This document shows, in pieces, positions 41,372 to 57,987 of a stretch of DNA of 64,000 nucleotides (positions within the stretch are counted from its first letter, which is position 1; every line of letters starts with the position of its first letter). The stretch comes from Deinococcus phoenicis (GTDB lineage: Bacteria; Deinococcota; Deinococci; Deinococcales; Deinococcaceae). Both the position numbers and the translations under genes were made by a program. The notes under the pieces are model-generated. The model saw only the letters and a program-made list of their open reading frames with translations. It was not told where the DNA came from and did not search any database. The stretch spans positions 15,001 to 79,000 of the forward strand of contig NZ_JHAC01000038.1 of assembly GCF_000599865.1 (NCBI RefSeq). The letters run 5' to 3'.

Positions 41372-41618
41372 GAGGCGACCTCCTAGGGACGCGACCGGCA
41401 GGGCCGGAAGAAAGAGGCGGGAAAAAGAAAGTCTGAGGGGCACGGACGCCCGAACGCCTCCAGGGGTGGGGGCCGGAGCGGTTGGCGGTACAGAACGGGA
41501 CGCGGGGGGAGCCACGTCAGGCCGTTCCGTACCTGTCTGGCTGTATGCCGTCCACGCCGAATCGGATCACCGGGCGCGGGAGGGTAAAGGCCGGCTCAAC
41601 CTGGCGGGGCGTCGGCGC

Positions 41619-41624
41619 TACACT
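41619..41624 (+). promoter_or_regulatory. Leaderless-type -10 (TACACT) for rluD
   Basis: TACACT ends 7 nt before GTG 41632, and this decides the start against longer in-frame alternatives. Confidence 0.6.
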
Positions 41625-41631
41625 GCCCGCC

Positions 41632-42600
41632 GTGACCGGCGCACCCCCCACCCTGGACCTGACCGCCACGCCGGGCCGCCTCGACGCCGTGCTGGCCGAC
41701 CTCGCGGGCGTGAGCCGCTCGCAGGTGGCCGGGTGGATCGCGGGTGGGCACGTGCAGGTCGGCGGCGTGGTGGTCCGGAAGGCCAGCCTGAAGCTCAGGG
41801 GCGGCGAGGCCCTGACGGTGCAGGTGCCCCCGCCCCCGGACGCGACCGTGGCCCCCGAAGCCGTGCCCCTCGACGTGCTGTACGAGGACGAGGCCCTCAT
41901 CGCCGTGAACAAGCCGCCCGGCATGGTCACGCACCCCGCGCCAGGCGTCACCTCCGGCACCCTGGTCAACGCGCTGCTGGGCCGGATGGTGCTGCCCGAG
42001 CAGCCGGGCGCAGGCGGCCCCGACGGCTACCGCCCCGGCATCGTTCACCGGCTGGACAAGGACACCAGCGGCGTAATCGTGGTCGCCAAGACTGTCGAGG
42101 CCCACGCCCGCCTCGCCGCCGCCTTCAAGGACCGCGACACGCGCAAGACGTACCTGGCGGTTGCCTACGGCGCGTGGCGTGCAGAGGGACCAGTCAACGT
42201 GGATGCCCCGGTCGGAAGGCACCCCACGGCCCGGCAGCGCATGACCGTCGGCGGCGTGAATCCCCGCGAGGCGCAGACCCTGTTCACGCCGCTGGCCGCG
42301 CACCCGGACGGACATGGGCGCACGCTGGCCCTGGTGCGTGCCCAGCCGCGCACCGGCCGCACCCACCAGATCCGGGTCCATCTCGCGCACCTGGGCAGCC
42401 CGATCCTGGGCGACGCGGTGTATGGCCGCGAGAGTGCCGTCATGCCGCGCCACGCCCTGCACGCGCATTTTCTGGCCCTTCCCCACCCCATGACGGGCGA
42501 GGCGCTGCACCTGCATGCGCCCGCGCCGGACGACCTGCTGAGCGCCTGGGTGGCGCTGGGCGGCACGCTTCCGGCGGGGCTGGAGGGAGGACCCGAGTAA
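41632..42600 (+). CDS. RluA/RluD family 23S rRNA pseudouridine synthase
   Basis: 322 residues. N-terminal S4 RNA-binding domain (GRLDAVLADLAGVSRSQVAGWIAGGHV), then the catalytic domain with LYEDEALIAVNKPPGMVTHPAP, the motif PGIVHRLDKDTSGVIVVAK with catalytic Asp, and RAQPRTGRTHQIRVHLAHLG. RluD makes pseudouridines at 1911, 1915 and 1917 of helix 69; RluC is the alternative, and the S4 domain with this length fits RluD. GTG 41632 is placed by the leaderless promoter and begins right before the S4 domain. Confidence 0.88.
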   Translation: MTGAPPTLDLTATPGRLDAVLADLAGVSRSQVAGWIAGGHVQVGGVVVRKASLKLRGGEALTVQVPPPPDATVAPEAVPLDVLYEDEALIAVNKPPGMVTHPAPGVTSGTLVNALLGRMVLPEQPGAGGPDGYRPGIVHRLDKDTSGVIVVAKTVEAHARLAAAFKDRDTRKTYLAVAYGAWRAEGPVNVDAPVGRHPTARQRMTVGGVNPREAQTLFTPLAAHPDGHGRTLALVRAQPRTGRTHQIRVHLAHLGSPILGDAVYGRESAVMPRHALHAHFLALPHPMTGEALHLHAPAPDDLLSAWVALGGTLPAGLEGGPE

Positions 42601-42693
42601 GGAAGCGGGAAATGGGAAACCGTAAGAGCTTCTTCCCGGGTCCCGTTCCCCCTTGCCTTTTCCCTCCGTATGGTGTAAACTTCTTTTTCGTGC

Positions 42694-42717
42694 GCCGTCC
42701 GGGATGTTCCCGGCGGC
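42694..42717 (+). other. Hairpin in the long 5' leader of the DEAD-box helicase gene
   Basis: CCGGG (42699-42703)/CCCGG (42709-42713) extended by GCCG/CGGC around a bulged T at 42698. The 207-bp gap before the helicase has a possible TAAACT -10 (42676-42681), so the mRNA leader would be about 120 nt. Long structured leaders are common for cold-responsive helicases; that role here is inference. Confidence 0.4.
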
Positions 42718-42794
42718 TGGAAGGTGCCCCCACTTTCAGGACATGCTGGATGCCGATTAGAGGCGTTTGCTGGTCACTGGGGACGCGCTTTCCC

Positions 42795-44610
<1,816 letters not shown>

Positions 44611-44635
44611 ACCCCGCCGCTGATTTCAGCCTCGA

Positions 44636-44666
44636 CAGCGCCCCTGCCTCCGTGGTGGGGGCGCTG
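44636..44666 (+). terminator. Hairpin terminator after the helicase
   Basis: CAGCGCCCC (44636-44644) pairs with GGGGCGCTG (44658-44666), with CC/GG extending into the loop; only a weak T-run follows. Confidence 0.6.
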
Positions 44667-44722
44667 CTCTATGCCGCATTTCCGGGCCGAACGCCCGTTT
44701 GTTCCCCGGCCTGTACCCGTGG

Positions 44723-44736
44723 GGCGTCTAGACGCC
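44723..44736. promoter_or_regulatory. Perfect 14-bp palindrome, candidate operator of ilvB operon
   Basis: GGCGTCTAGACGCC is a perfect palindrome. Its CTAGACG core (44728-44734) ends with a 29-nt gap to the -10 at 44764. The same core is at the same distance upstream of the leuA leader promoter, which argues for a shared regulator of branched-chain amino acid genes. Confidence 0.6.
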
Positions 44737-44763
44737 TTCTCCTTCCGGCCTCTTCCCAGCGTT

Positions 44764-44769
44764 TAGGGT
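44764..44769 (+). promoter_or_regulatory. Leaderless-type -10 of the ilv leader (TAGGGT)
   Basis: TAGGGT ends 6 nt before ATG 44776 of the leader peptide. Confidence 0.7.
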
Positions 44770-44775
44770 GAGGCC

Positions 44776-44838
44776 ATGAACGCGCCGCACACCATTCTCG
44801 TGGTCGTAATTCTTAGCACCGGGGGTTCTGGCGGCTAA
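44776..44838 (+). CDS. ilv operon attenuation leader peptide
   Basis: 20 residues, MNAPHTILVVVILSTGGSGG. Seven consecutive codons encode Ile-Leu-Val-Val-Val-Ile-Leu (ATT CTC GTG GTC GTA ATT CTT), the amino acids made by the downstream operon. Several of these codons (ATT, GTA, CTT) are uncommon in this GC-rich genome, which would sharpen ribosome stalling. There is no Shine-Dalgarno, and a -10 element 6 nt upstream implies a leaderless start. A strong terminator follows 20 nt after the stop. The arrangement is that of E. coli ilvL, though the sequence is unrelated. Confidence 0.85.
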   Translation: MNAPHTILVVVILSTGGSGG

Positions 44839-44858
44839 GCGCGAGCGCGTGCCACACA

Positions 44859-44888
44859 CCCCCGCCCACCGACAGGGCGGGGGTTTTT
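44859..44888 (+). terminator. ilv attenuator
   Basis: CCCCCGCCC (44859-44867) pairs with GGGCGGGGG (44875-44883), then TTTTT. GGGGGT at 44821-44826, within the end of the leader ORF, could pair with ACCCCC (44858-44863) as an antiterminator when the ribosome stalls at the Ile/Leu/Val codons. Confidence 0.85.
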
Positions 44889-44917
44889 CAGTGAAGGAAG
44901 TGAAGGAGAGGTCAAAT

Positions 44918-45081
44918 ATGGGAAGCCGGGAACAACAACAGCATCGGGAAACCGCCCGCCGGGGACTGGCCCACTGGGGTCTGGCCTACTGGGGTCTGGC
45001 CCCACGGGCCGCACTGCGCGCCGCGCCGCCTTCAGGTGAGCGTGGCGCGCGCCGTTTGGCGGGCCTGGAGGGGGGGAACAC

Positions 45082-45085
<4 letters not shown>
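44918..45085 (+). CDS. 55-residue small ORF overlapping the ilvB start
   Basis: ATG 44918 follows AAGGAGAGG (44903-44911) at proper spacing. The stop TGA (45083-45085) overlaps the ilvB ATG as ATGA, so translation is likely coupled. The middle has a short repeat, GLAHWGLAYWGLAP, encoded by a 15-bp tandem repeat (ACTGGGGTCTGGCC at 44973-44986 and 44988-45001). The rest is Arg/Ala-rich and unrecognised. It might be a small protein, a second sensing leader, or simply a translated spacer. Confidence 0.5.
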
Positions 45086-47393
<2,308 letters not shown>

Positions 47394-47399
47394 GGAGCG

Positions 47400-47648
47400 T
47401 CAAGCCCGGTCGGTGAGGTATTCGACTCCGGCACCCACCGCTCTGAGTTGGTCCTCCAGTGCCAGCGCGGAGGCGGGTGCAGAAGAGAACGTGTAGATGT
47501 CAACGCAACAGCCACAGCCCCCGTTCTCCAACGCGGCCACGTCCACCCCACAGTGCGCCGCCCAGGCCTCAAAAGCGCAGCGCTGTGACGGTTCGTCTAC
47601 TTCCAGAATGACACGCAGCCTGACTGCCGATGCGTCAGCATGATTCAC
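47400..47648 (-). CDS. Small Cys-rich hypothetical protein between ilvN and ilvC
   Basis: 82 residues, opposite to the ilv genes, beginning MNHADASAVRLRVILEVDEP. It has four cysteines after residue 30: one in WAAHCGVDVA and a cluster ENGGCGCCVDIY that could bind a metal. The alternation of strands and helices resembles a small ferredoxin-like fold, but no family is recognised. GTG 47648 lies 7 nt after a TAGAGT hexamer, supporting expression. Because it is antisense to the ilvN-ilvC spacer region, it may separate ilvC transcription from ilvBN. Confidence 0.6.
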   Translation of the reverse strand: MNHADASAVRLRVILEVDEPSQRCAFEAWAAHCGVDVAALENGGCGCCVDIYTFSSAPASALALEDQLRAVGAGVEYLTDRA

Positions 47649-47655
47649 ATCCAGG

Positions 47656-47661
47656 ACTCTA
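47656..47661 (-). promoter_or_regulatory. Leaderless-type -10 (TAGAGT)
   Basis: TAGAGT on the minus strand ends 7 nt before GTG 47648. Confidence 0.5.
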
Positions 47662-47734
47662 CTCCCGCCGAAGAAGACCTCCTCCCCTAGCCCACATTCC
47701 CCCTCAACTCACTTTTTTATAGGAGAATCCCCCA

Positions 47735-48745
<1,011 letters not shown>

Positions 48746-48767
48746 GAGCAGTCAGCTTTCAGCCGTC

Positions 48768-48806
48768 AGCGGTCAGCCTTTCCGGAGAGGAGGCTGGCCG
48801 CTTTCA
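48768..48806. terminator. Bidirectional terminator between ilvC and dgt
   Basis: AGCGGTCAGCCT (48768-48779) pairs with AGGCTGGCCGCT (48791-48802, one T-G). It is preceded by short GTCAGC repeats at 48751, 48765 and 48772. Confidence 0.75.
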
Positions 48807-48822
48807 CTGGGGAACGCTCGCC

Positions 48823-50226
48823 TCAGGGCACGCGCACGCCCGTCAGAATCTGATGGAGTTCCAGCGCGTACGAGTCGGTCATGCCGGACACGTAGTCCGT
48901 GATGGCCAGCACCCGCTCGTAGGGCGTGAGCTTCAGGACCGCCTCCTCAGGCTTCAAATCGTGGAAAGTACCGTGCAGTTCGGGGCGGACACTCAGGTAC
49001 TTCTTCGGAAACAGCTTGAAGAGCTTTTCACCTGAACGGCTGAGCTTCCCGCCCTCACCCAGGCCGGGCGGCAGCGCCCCCATCAACTCGTCAAGCAGAC
49101 CACCGATCACCTTAAACCCGGCGTACTCCACCTGAAGGACCCGCTCATCCACATATACCTTGGCCTTGGCCTCGGCACCGAGGGCCTCGAAGGCGGCGTA
49201 AATCTGCGGCTCCGTGTCCGCCACTCCATCGATCAAAGCCTGCTTGTATGTTCCCTCGCGCAGTTCGTCCAGATGGCCCCTGACCACCACCATCACAGCC
49301 CGGGTCAGTTCACCGATGGCCTGGGCGCGCAGAGCCGAGACGTCCATCCTGTGCAGTTCCGCCACTCCCCGGGCACGGAGATTCGCGGGCAGCAACGGCT
49401 CAAGCAGTTGACACAGCCGCTCTTTGCTGACCAGCCGGGCATCGTGGGCGTCTTCCAGATCGACTACCCGGTAGCTGATATCGTCTGCCGCTTCCATCAG
49501 GTACACCAGCGGATGGCGGGCAAAACGGCCCGGTTCATACTGGGTCAGGCCCAGTTCCGCCCGCACGGTTTCAGCCAGTGCGGCGTCGGCCTGCGTGTAG
49601 TTGAACTTCTTGCGGGCACAGTCCGACCGGTCCACGGTGTGCCCGCTGCCCTGAGGGTATTTGAGGAGCGCACCGTAACTGGTGAACGTGAGCCGGCCCC
49701 CGCCCGCCCGTTCGCGGTCCCACAGCCTCGCCATGATGCGGAAACTCTGCGCGTTTCCCTCGAAGCGGGCGATATCCTGAAACTCTGCTTCCGTCATGTG
49801 CGGCTTCAATTCGCCCACGTGCCGCACAGCCCACTCCTGAATCGCGGCCTCGCCGGAATGACCGAAGGGTGGATTACCAATGTCATGCGCGAGGCAGGCC
49901 ACGCTGACCACCGTGCCGAGGTCCTCGGGTGAGAGGTGATCAGGCAGCTCACCCCGCTCCCGGAGGTGCTTGCCGAACGCCTTCCCCAGACCTCGCCCCA
50001 CGTTCGCCACTTCCAGGGTATGGGTCAGGCGTGTGCGCGTGTAATCGGACTTGGCGAGCGGAAAGACCTGCGTCTTGTCCTGCAAACGCCGGAAGGCACT
50101 GCTGAAGGTCAGCCGTCCAAAATCGGCATCGAACTGCGTCCGGCCCGTCGCGGCGTCCTCAAAAGCGTGACGGCTCCCATAGAGCCTCTTGTGGTCGAGA
50201 AGTTGTCCCCAGCGTTCCTGACTCAT
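48823..50226 (-). CDS. dgt: Deoxyguanosinetriphosphate triphosphohydrolase-like protein
   Basis: 467 residues from ATG 50226, with GAGGAGG at suitable distance. HD-domain dNTPase: FGRLTFSSAFRRLQDKTQVFPL, the first metal His in RTRLTHTLEVANVGR, the HD pair in CLAHDIGNPPFGHSGE, and RFEGNAQSFRIMARL. It splits dGTP (or other dNTPs) to the nucleoside and triphosphate, controlling dNTP pools. The family is clear, the preferred nucleotide is not. It is divergent from the leuA leader and convergent with ilvC. Confidence 0.9.
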   Translation of the reverse strand: MSQERWGQLLDHKRLYGSRHAFEDAATGRTQFDADFGRLTFSSAFRRLQDKTQVFPLAKSDYTRTRLTHTLEVANVGRGLGKAFGKHLRERGELPDHLSPEDLGTVVSVACLAHDIGNPPFGHSGEAAIQEWAVRHVGELKPHMTEAEFQDIARFEGNAQSFRIMARLWDRERAGGGRLTFTSYGALLKYPQGSGHTVDRSDCARKKFNYTQADAALAETVRAELGLTQYEPGRFARHPLVYLMEAADDISYRVVDLEDAHDARLVSKERLCQLLEPLLPANLRARGVAELHRMDVSALRAQAIGELTRAVMVVVRGHLDELREGTYKQALIDGVADTEPQIYAAFEALGAEAKAKVYVDERVLQVEYAGFKVIGGLLDELMGALPPGLGEGGKLSRSGEKLFKLFPKKYLSVRPELHGTFHDLKPEEAVLKLTPYERVLAITDYVSGMTDSYALELHQILTGVRVP

Positions 50227-50304
50227 GTCCAGTTCCTCCTCATCTGTGACGCCCCCGGCAAGACGGCATTGTCTCACGCACCGCAGTCGGTGCCATGCTC
50301 ACTT

Positions 50305-50316
50305 TCGGCTAGACGA
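50305..50316. promoter_or_regulatory. Near-palindromic operator candidate of leuA, shared with ilvB
   Basis: TCGGCTAGACGA is a 12-bp palindrome with one mismatch. Its CTAGACG (50309-50315) ends 29 nt before the -10 at 50345, exactly the spacing at ilvB. Confidence 0.6.
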
Positions 50317-50344
50317 CTTCCCCTCCCCTCCCGTCCCGTCCCGT

Positions 50345-50350
50345 TACCAT
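50345..50350 (+). promoter_or_regulatory. Leaderless-type -10 of the leu leader (TACCAT)
   Basis: TACCAT ends 7 nt before ATG 50358. Confidence 0.7.
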
Positions 50351-50357
50351 GCACCCT

Positions 50358-50405
50358 ATGCAAGCGTTCGGCGGCCTTCTTCTTAGCCTTCCTCCGGTGG
50401 AGTGA
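50358..50405 (+). CDS. leuA attenuation leader peptide
   Basis: 15 residues, [15 protein letters not shown]. Four of five codons at 50376-50390 are the rare Leu codon CTT (CTT CTT CTT AGC CTT). No Shine-Dalgarno; the -10 is 7 nt upstream, so it is probably leaderless. CCTCCGG at 50391-50397, right after the Leu codons, can pair with CCGGAGG (50429-50435), which otherwise forms the left arm of the attenuator. A ribosome stalled at the first Leu codons would leave this pairing possible; one reaching the stop would cover it. Confidence 0.85.
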   Translation: MQAFGGLLLSLPPVE

Positions 50406-50426
50406 ACGGCGAAGACCCGCCTTACC

Positions 50427-50454
50427 CCCCGGAGGAACCCCCTCCGGGGTTTTT
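50427..50454 (+). terminator. leuA attenuator
   Basis: CCCCGGAGG (50427-50435) pairs with CCTCCGGGG (50441-50449), then TTTTT. The left arm is complementary to CCTCCGG in the leader ORF, giving a mutually exclusive antiterminator. Confidence 0.87.
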
Positions 50455-50494
50455 CTTTGTCCCCTCCCGCCCCCTCACCCTTCAGGAGACTCCC

Positions 50495-52045
<1,551 letters not shown>

Positions 52046-52106
52046 GGACGCCGGGAAGCCGGGGGCGGAGTGCAGGACTCGGCCCCCTTTCCTTTTTGGA
52101 GGCCCA

Positions 52107-52400
52107 ATGGTTCTAGAAATCGCCCTGCTCAACGTCCGCCCAGGTCAGACCGCTGCCTTCGAGACCGCCTTTGCCCAGGCGCAGCGGATCATTTCAGGAA
52201 TGCCGGGGTATGTCCGCCACGAGTTGCAGAAGTGCCTGGAAGACGACCACAGGTACGCCCTGCTGGTGTGGTGGGAGACACTGGAAGACCACACAGTCGG
52301 CTTTCGCGGCAGTCCGGAATATCAGGAGTGGCGCGCGCTGCTGCACCATTTCTATGATCCGTTTCCGACGGTGGAGCATTTCGTGCCCGCGCTGCCGTGA
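52107..52400 (+). CDS. Antibiotic biosynthesis monooxygenase (ABM)-domain protein
   Basis: 97 residues. A dimeric alpha/beta-barrel ABM fold with VLEIALLNVRPGQTAAFETAF, GYVRHELQKCLEDDHRYALLVWWETLEDH and FRGSPEYQEWRALLHHFYDPFPTVEHF. Members include small heme-degrading or quinone-forming enzymes and uncharacterised stress proteins; no activity can be assigned. GGAGG lies 5 nt before the ATG. It is 61 bp after leuA. Confidence 0.8.
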   Translation: MVLEIALLNVRPGQTAAFETAFAQAQRIISGMPGYVRHELQKCLEDDHRYALLVWWETLEDHTVGFRGSPEYQEWRALLHHFYDPFPTVEHFVPALP

Positions 52401-52411
52401 GGAAGCAGGAG

Positions 52412-52447
52412 AAGGGGCCAGGGAAATGACGCTTCCTGGCCCCTTTT
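52412..52447. terminator. Bidirectional terminator
   Basis: AAGGGGCCAGG (52412-52422) pairs with CCTGGCCCCTT (52435-52445), then TT; between the ABM gene and convergent guaA. Confidence 0.88.
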
Positions 52448-52457
52448 GGTCAATGCT

Positions 52458-53975
<1,518 letters not shown>

Positions 53976-54023
53976 GGTCTGGATTGTCTCACGCGGCGGG
54001 CCGGGGGTGTCCGGGCGGGCGGA

Positions 54024-55364
54024 TCAGGGCGTCAGGGCGATCTGCACGGGCACGCTGGTCGGAGCCGTCAACGTCACGGTGCCCGGCGTGTAGCCCTCGG
54101 CAGCCACGCGCAGGGTGTAGGTGCCGGGCCGGGGCAGGCGCACCACGCCGGGCGCGCGGCCCACCTCCTGGCCGGGGTCCACCTTCACGCCCTCCGGGGC
54201 CGAGACGAGGCTCAGGCGCACCGGCACCCCTTCTGCCCCCCGGACCACAAAGCGCACGTCGCAGCAGGACTGAGCCGCCGTGGCCGCCGGAGGGACCGCA
54301 ACCGCCGCCGGCGAGGCCGACCGCCACAGCCACCACGCGCCGGCCACAAGCAGCAGCAGCGCCAGCACCGGCCACAGCCAGCCGGGGCGGCGGGCGGGTG
54401 CCGGGGCAGCCTCGCGGCCAGGTTTGACGATCTGGCGGGTGCCGTCCGCGTTCCACTTGATCCGGACCGGCTCACCGACCACGCGCCTCGCGGATACCTG
54501 CCCGGCCAGAGTGCCGGGGGCCACCGGGGGAGGAGGCGCGGGTTCTTCCTGCTCCTTCACCTGCGCAGATGCGGCCGTGTCTCCGTCGGTCTGCGCTTCC
54601 GCCGGGGAGGGCACGCCTGCGGCCGAGGCGCTGTCCGGGGCAGAGCTGTCCGGGGCAGCGCCGTCCGGGCCACCGTGCAGAGGCTCCGGCACACTGGCCG
54701 TGACGACCAGGGGGGTGGACGGAGGCGCGGAAACCGGAAGAGGCGTGGCGGGCGCATCCCGCTGGGCCTGCAACCGGGCCTCCTCCGGCGGGCCGGGAGG
54801 CCCTGCATCCTGCGCGGCGGGTTCCGGCTCCGCAGCGGGGGCATTCAGCAGGGCCAGGAGATCGTGGGCAGTGGCCCCGGCCGGCGCGTCCCGCAAGGGG
54901 GCCGGCACGCCTCCCAGCGTGTCCAGGGCGCTCATCAGGTCGTGCAGGTCCCCGGCGGGCGTGGTGTCCCCGCCCCAGGGCAGGCCCGCCCCGGCCAGCG
55001 CCACACGGCCGTCCACGCTCCAGAGCTGCGCGGCATTCACGCCGCCGTGCGTCAGGCCCGCGCCGTGCAGGGCCGCCAGTCCGGCCAGCGCCCCCCGCGC
55101 CGCGAGCAGCGGGTCGGAAGCGGGCAGCGCGTGCGGCGGCAGCTCGGTGACCACGTAGGCCGTCTCGCCGTCGATCCCGCCTTCACTGGGGGTCAGCAGG
55201 GCCGGGTCGGCGGGCAGGTCGGGCAGCGGGGCGGCGTGCGGCAGCACATGCAGCAGCACCGGCATACCGGTCAGGCGGTCGGTGGCGCGCAGCGTCCGCA
55301 CGGCACCGGCGGGCCGGTCGCCCGTCAGATCACGCGCGGCCACGTAGGGGCCGATGGGCTTCAC
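54024..55364 (-). CDS. Degenerate protein-kinase-like protein with TM helix and PEGA domain
   Basis: 446 residues. Residues about 1-190 look like a reduced Ser/Thr kinase fold: KPIGPYVAARDL start, and LAALHGAGLTHGGVNAAQLWSVDGRVALAGAGLPWGG, divided over residues 96-132, aligns with the HxDxxxxN catalytic loop and DFG. The catalytic Asp, Asn and DFG Asp are absent, so it is a pseudokinase at best. A Pro/Ala/Glu-rich linker leads to a transmembrane helix (WLWPVLALLLLVAGAWWLW, about 345-363) and a C-terminal PEGA-type beta domain (VPVRLSLVSAPEGVKVDPG, PGTYTLRVAAEGYTPGTVT). Leaderless promoter TATACT decides GTG 55364. Confidence 0.65.
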   Translation of the reverse strand: MKPIGPYVAARDLTGDRPAGAVRTLRATDRLTGMPVLLHVLPHAAPLPDLPADPALLTPSEGGIDGETAYVVTELPPHALPASDPLLAARGALAGLAALHGAGLTHGGVNAAQLWSVDGRVALAGAGLPWGGDTTPAGDLHDLMSALDTLGGVPAPLRDAPAGATAHDLLALLNAPAAEPEPAAQDAGPPGPPEEARLQAQRDAPATPLPVSAPPSTPLVVTASVPEPLHGGPDGAAPDSSAPDSASAAGVPSPAEAQTDGDTAASAQVKEQEEPAPPPPVAPGTLAGQVSARRVVGEPVRIKWNADGTRQIVKPGREAAPAPARRPGWLWPVLALLLLVAGAWWLWRSASPAAVAVPPAATAAQSCCDVRFVVRGAEGVPVRLSLVSAPEGVKVDPGQEVGRAPGVVRLPRPGTYTLRVAAEGYTPGTVTLTAPTSVPVQIALTP

Positions 55365-55371
55365 AGGGGCA

Positions 55372-55377
55372 AGTATA
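55372..55377 (-). promoter_or_regulatory. Leaderless-type -10 (TATACT)
   Basis: TATACT on the minus strand ends 7 nt before GTG 55364. Confidence 0.65.
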
Positions 55378-55462
55378 GGGGCCGGAGGCCGGTCCCGGCA
55401 CAGCAAAGGCCCGCGCGGCCCCCACCGTGACGCGGTCCACGCCCCCCACCCCCCGCCCGGCG

Positions 55463-55468
55463 TATCGT
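55463..55468 (+). promoter_or_regulatory. Leaderless-type -10 (TATCGT)
   Basis: TATCGT ends 7 nt before ATG 55476. Confidence 0.6.
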
Positions 55469-55475
55469 GCCGGAC

Positions 55476-56045
55476 ATGACGGACGCTTCTCACCCTGCCG
55501 CCCCCGACCACCGGGCCGCCGCCCCCCGCGCCGTGCGGATCGCGGTTCTGACGGTCAGCGACACCCGCACCGAGGAGACCGACACCAGCGGCCAGTTCCT
55601 GCTTTCCGAACTGCGCGCCGGGGGCCACGAGGTCGTGGGCTACCGCGTGGTGCAGGACGACGCGCCGGCGATCCGCGCGGCCCTGACCGGATTCATGCGG
55701 GACGCGGCAGTCGTCGTCTCCAGTGGCGGCACGGGCATCACCGGGCGGGACGTGACGATTCCGGTGGTGGAGTCGCTGCTCACCAAGCCCATGCCCGGCT
55801 TCGGCGAACTGTTCCGGATGCTGAGTTACCGCGAGGTGGGCGGCGCGGCCATGCTGTCGCGCGCGGTCGGGGGCCTGGCGGGCCACACGCTGCTGTTCGC
55901 CCTGCCCGGCAGCCTGAACGCCGTGCGGACCGCCTGGGAGGGCCTGCTGAGAGACGAACTGGGGCACCTGGCCTTCGAGGTGGCGCGGCACGGGCAGCCG
56001 GGACCGGACCAGCCCGGACCGGGGCAGCCCGGCGGAGGAGGCTGA
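55476..56045 (+). CDS. Molybdenum cofactor biosynthesis protein, MoaB/MogA family
   Basis: 189 residues. MoCF-binding fold: [41 protein letters not shown] (the molybdopterin-binding GGTG motif) and [16 protein letters not shown]. It adenylylates molybdopterin before molybdate insertion. It supplies the cofactor needed by the formate dehydrogenase encoded at 35 kb, though the genes are not linked. A Pro/Gly-rich tail ([14 protein letters not shown]) ends the protein. ATG 55476 is set by the leaderless promoter. Confidence 0.9.
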   Translation: MTDASHPAAPDHRAAAPRAVRIAVLTVSDTRTEETDTSGQFLLSELRAGGHEVVGYRVVQDDAPAIRAALTGFMRDAAVVVSSGGTGITGRDVTIPVVESLLTKPMPGFGELFRMLSYREVGGAAMLSRAVGGLAGHTLLFALPGSLNAVRTAWEGLLRDELGHLAFEVARHGQPGPDQPGPGQPGGGG

Positions 56046-56048
56046 GCC

Positions 56049-56843
56049 GTGGCGGACTGGCTGGCGCCCATCTCCCACATCACGCTGCCCTACGCGCTGG
56101 CCCTGGCCCTGATCGCCGCGTACTGGCTGTGGCGGGTGGCGCGCGAGGCCGGGCACCGCTGGGTGCCGCACGTGTCCTGGTGGGCGGTGCCGGGGCTGGG
56201 GCTGCTGTGGACCACGCCCCTGGCCGACGCCCCCGCCCTGTTCGGCCTGGGCGCGGCGCTGCTGCTGCTGGCGGAGTTCTGGCCGGGTGCCTTCCGGCCC
56301 GCGCGGGTGCGTCCGGGCTGGGCCTGGCCCGCGGTGGGGGTGGTGGTCGGCCTCACGCTGCTGGGGCTGACCGCAGTGCGCGGCGGCACGGACCTCTCGG
56401 TGACGCTCGCGCTGGCGGCCCTGCTGGCCGGGCTGGGCGGCCTGCTGTCGGCGGCGCTGTACCGGGAGCACGCCGCCTCCCGCCTGCCGGGCCTGGAAGT
56501 CCGTTTCGGGCGGGTGCAGTTTCCCGAGTGGCCCGACCTGAGCGTCACCCTGACCGAGCGGGGCGCGCGGCTGGTGAACGTGTCGGACGGCCCGCTGCGG
56601 CTGGCGGGCTGGTCCCCTTCGGGCATGAATGCCTGGCTGCGCGTCCGCGACGAGGGCGGCGCACCCCTGAACACCCTGAATGCCGGGCAGAGCGCCTTCC
56701 TGCCGCTCAATGGGCGCGCGGGCGGCGTGCGCGTCTGGTACGTGCCGGTCCACCGCCGGGGGGGCCGGCAGCCGGGAGAGCCGCGCCTCTTTCGCGCCGA
56801 CTGGACCCCGCCGGTCTACGCGGACCAACGGGTGCTGAACTGA
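56049..56843 (+). CDS. Membrane protein of unknown function
   Basis: 264 residues. Four hydrophobic helices lie in the first 150 residues (LPYALALALIAAYWLW, WWAVPGLGLLW, GLGAALLLLAEFW and the pair AWPAVGVVVGLTLLGL / LALAALLAGLGGLLS). A soluble C-terminal domain starts near residue 155 and is beta-rich (RFGRVQFPEWPDLSVTL, GVRVWYVPVHRRGGR). I recognise no family. GTG start 3 nt after moaB with GGAGGAGG upstream; it is probably co-transcribed with moaB and truD. Confidence 0.65.
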   Translation: MADWLAPISHITLPYALALALIAAYWLWRVAREAGHRWVPHVSWWAVPGLGLLWTTPLADAPALFGLGAALLLLAEFWPGAFRPARVRPGWAWPAVGVVVGLTLLGLTAVRGGTDLSVTLALAALLAGLGGLLSAALYREHAASRLPGLEVRFGRVQFPEWPDLSVTLTERGARLVNVSDGPLRLAGWSPSGMNAWLRVRDEGGAPLNTLNAGQSAFLPLNGRAGGVRVWYVPVHRRGGRQPGEPRLFRADWTPPVYADQRVLN

Positions 56844-56912
56844 AGCGGGTGGGAGGGCCGCTGCGTGAGGCCGTTCACGTCCCCGGGGGGCCGACTGGCG
56901 TATGGTGGGCAG

Positions 56913-57983
<1,071 letters not shown>

Positions 57984-57987
<4 letters not shown>

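Noticed and set aside
48751..48777. GTCAGC repeats after ilvC as a CRISPR-like or regulatory array
   Set aside because: Short irregular copies forming part of a terminator region.
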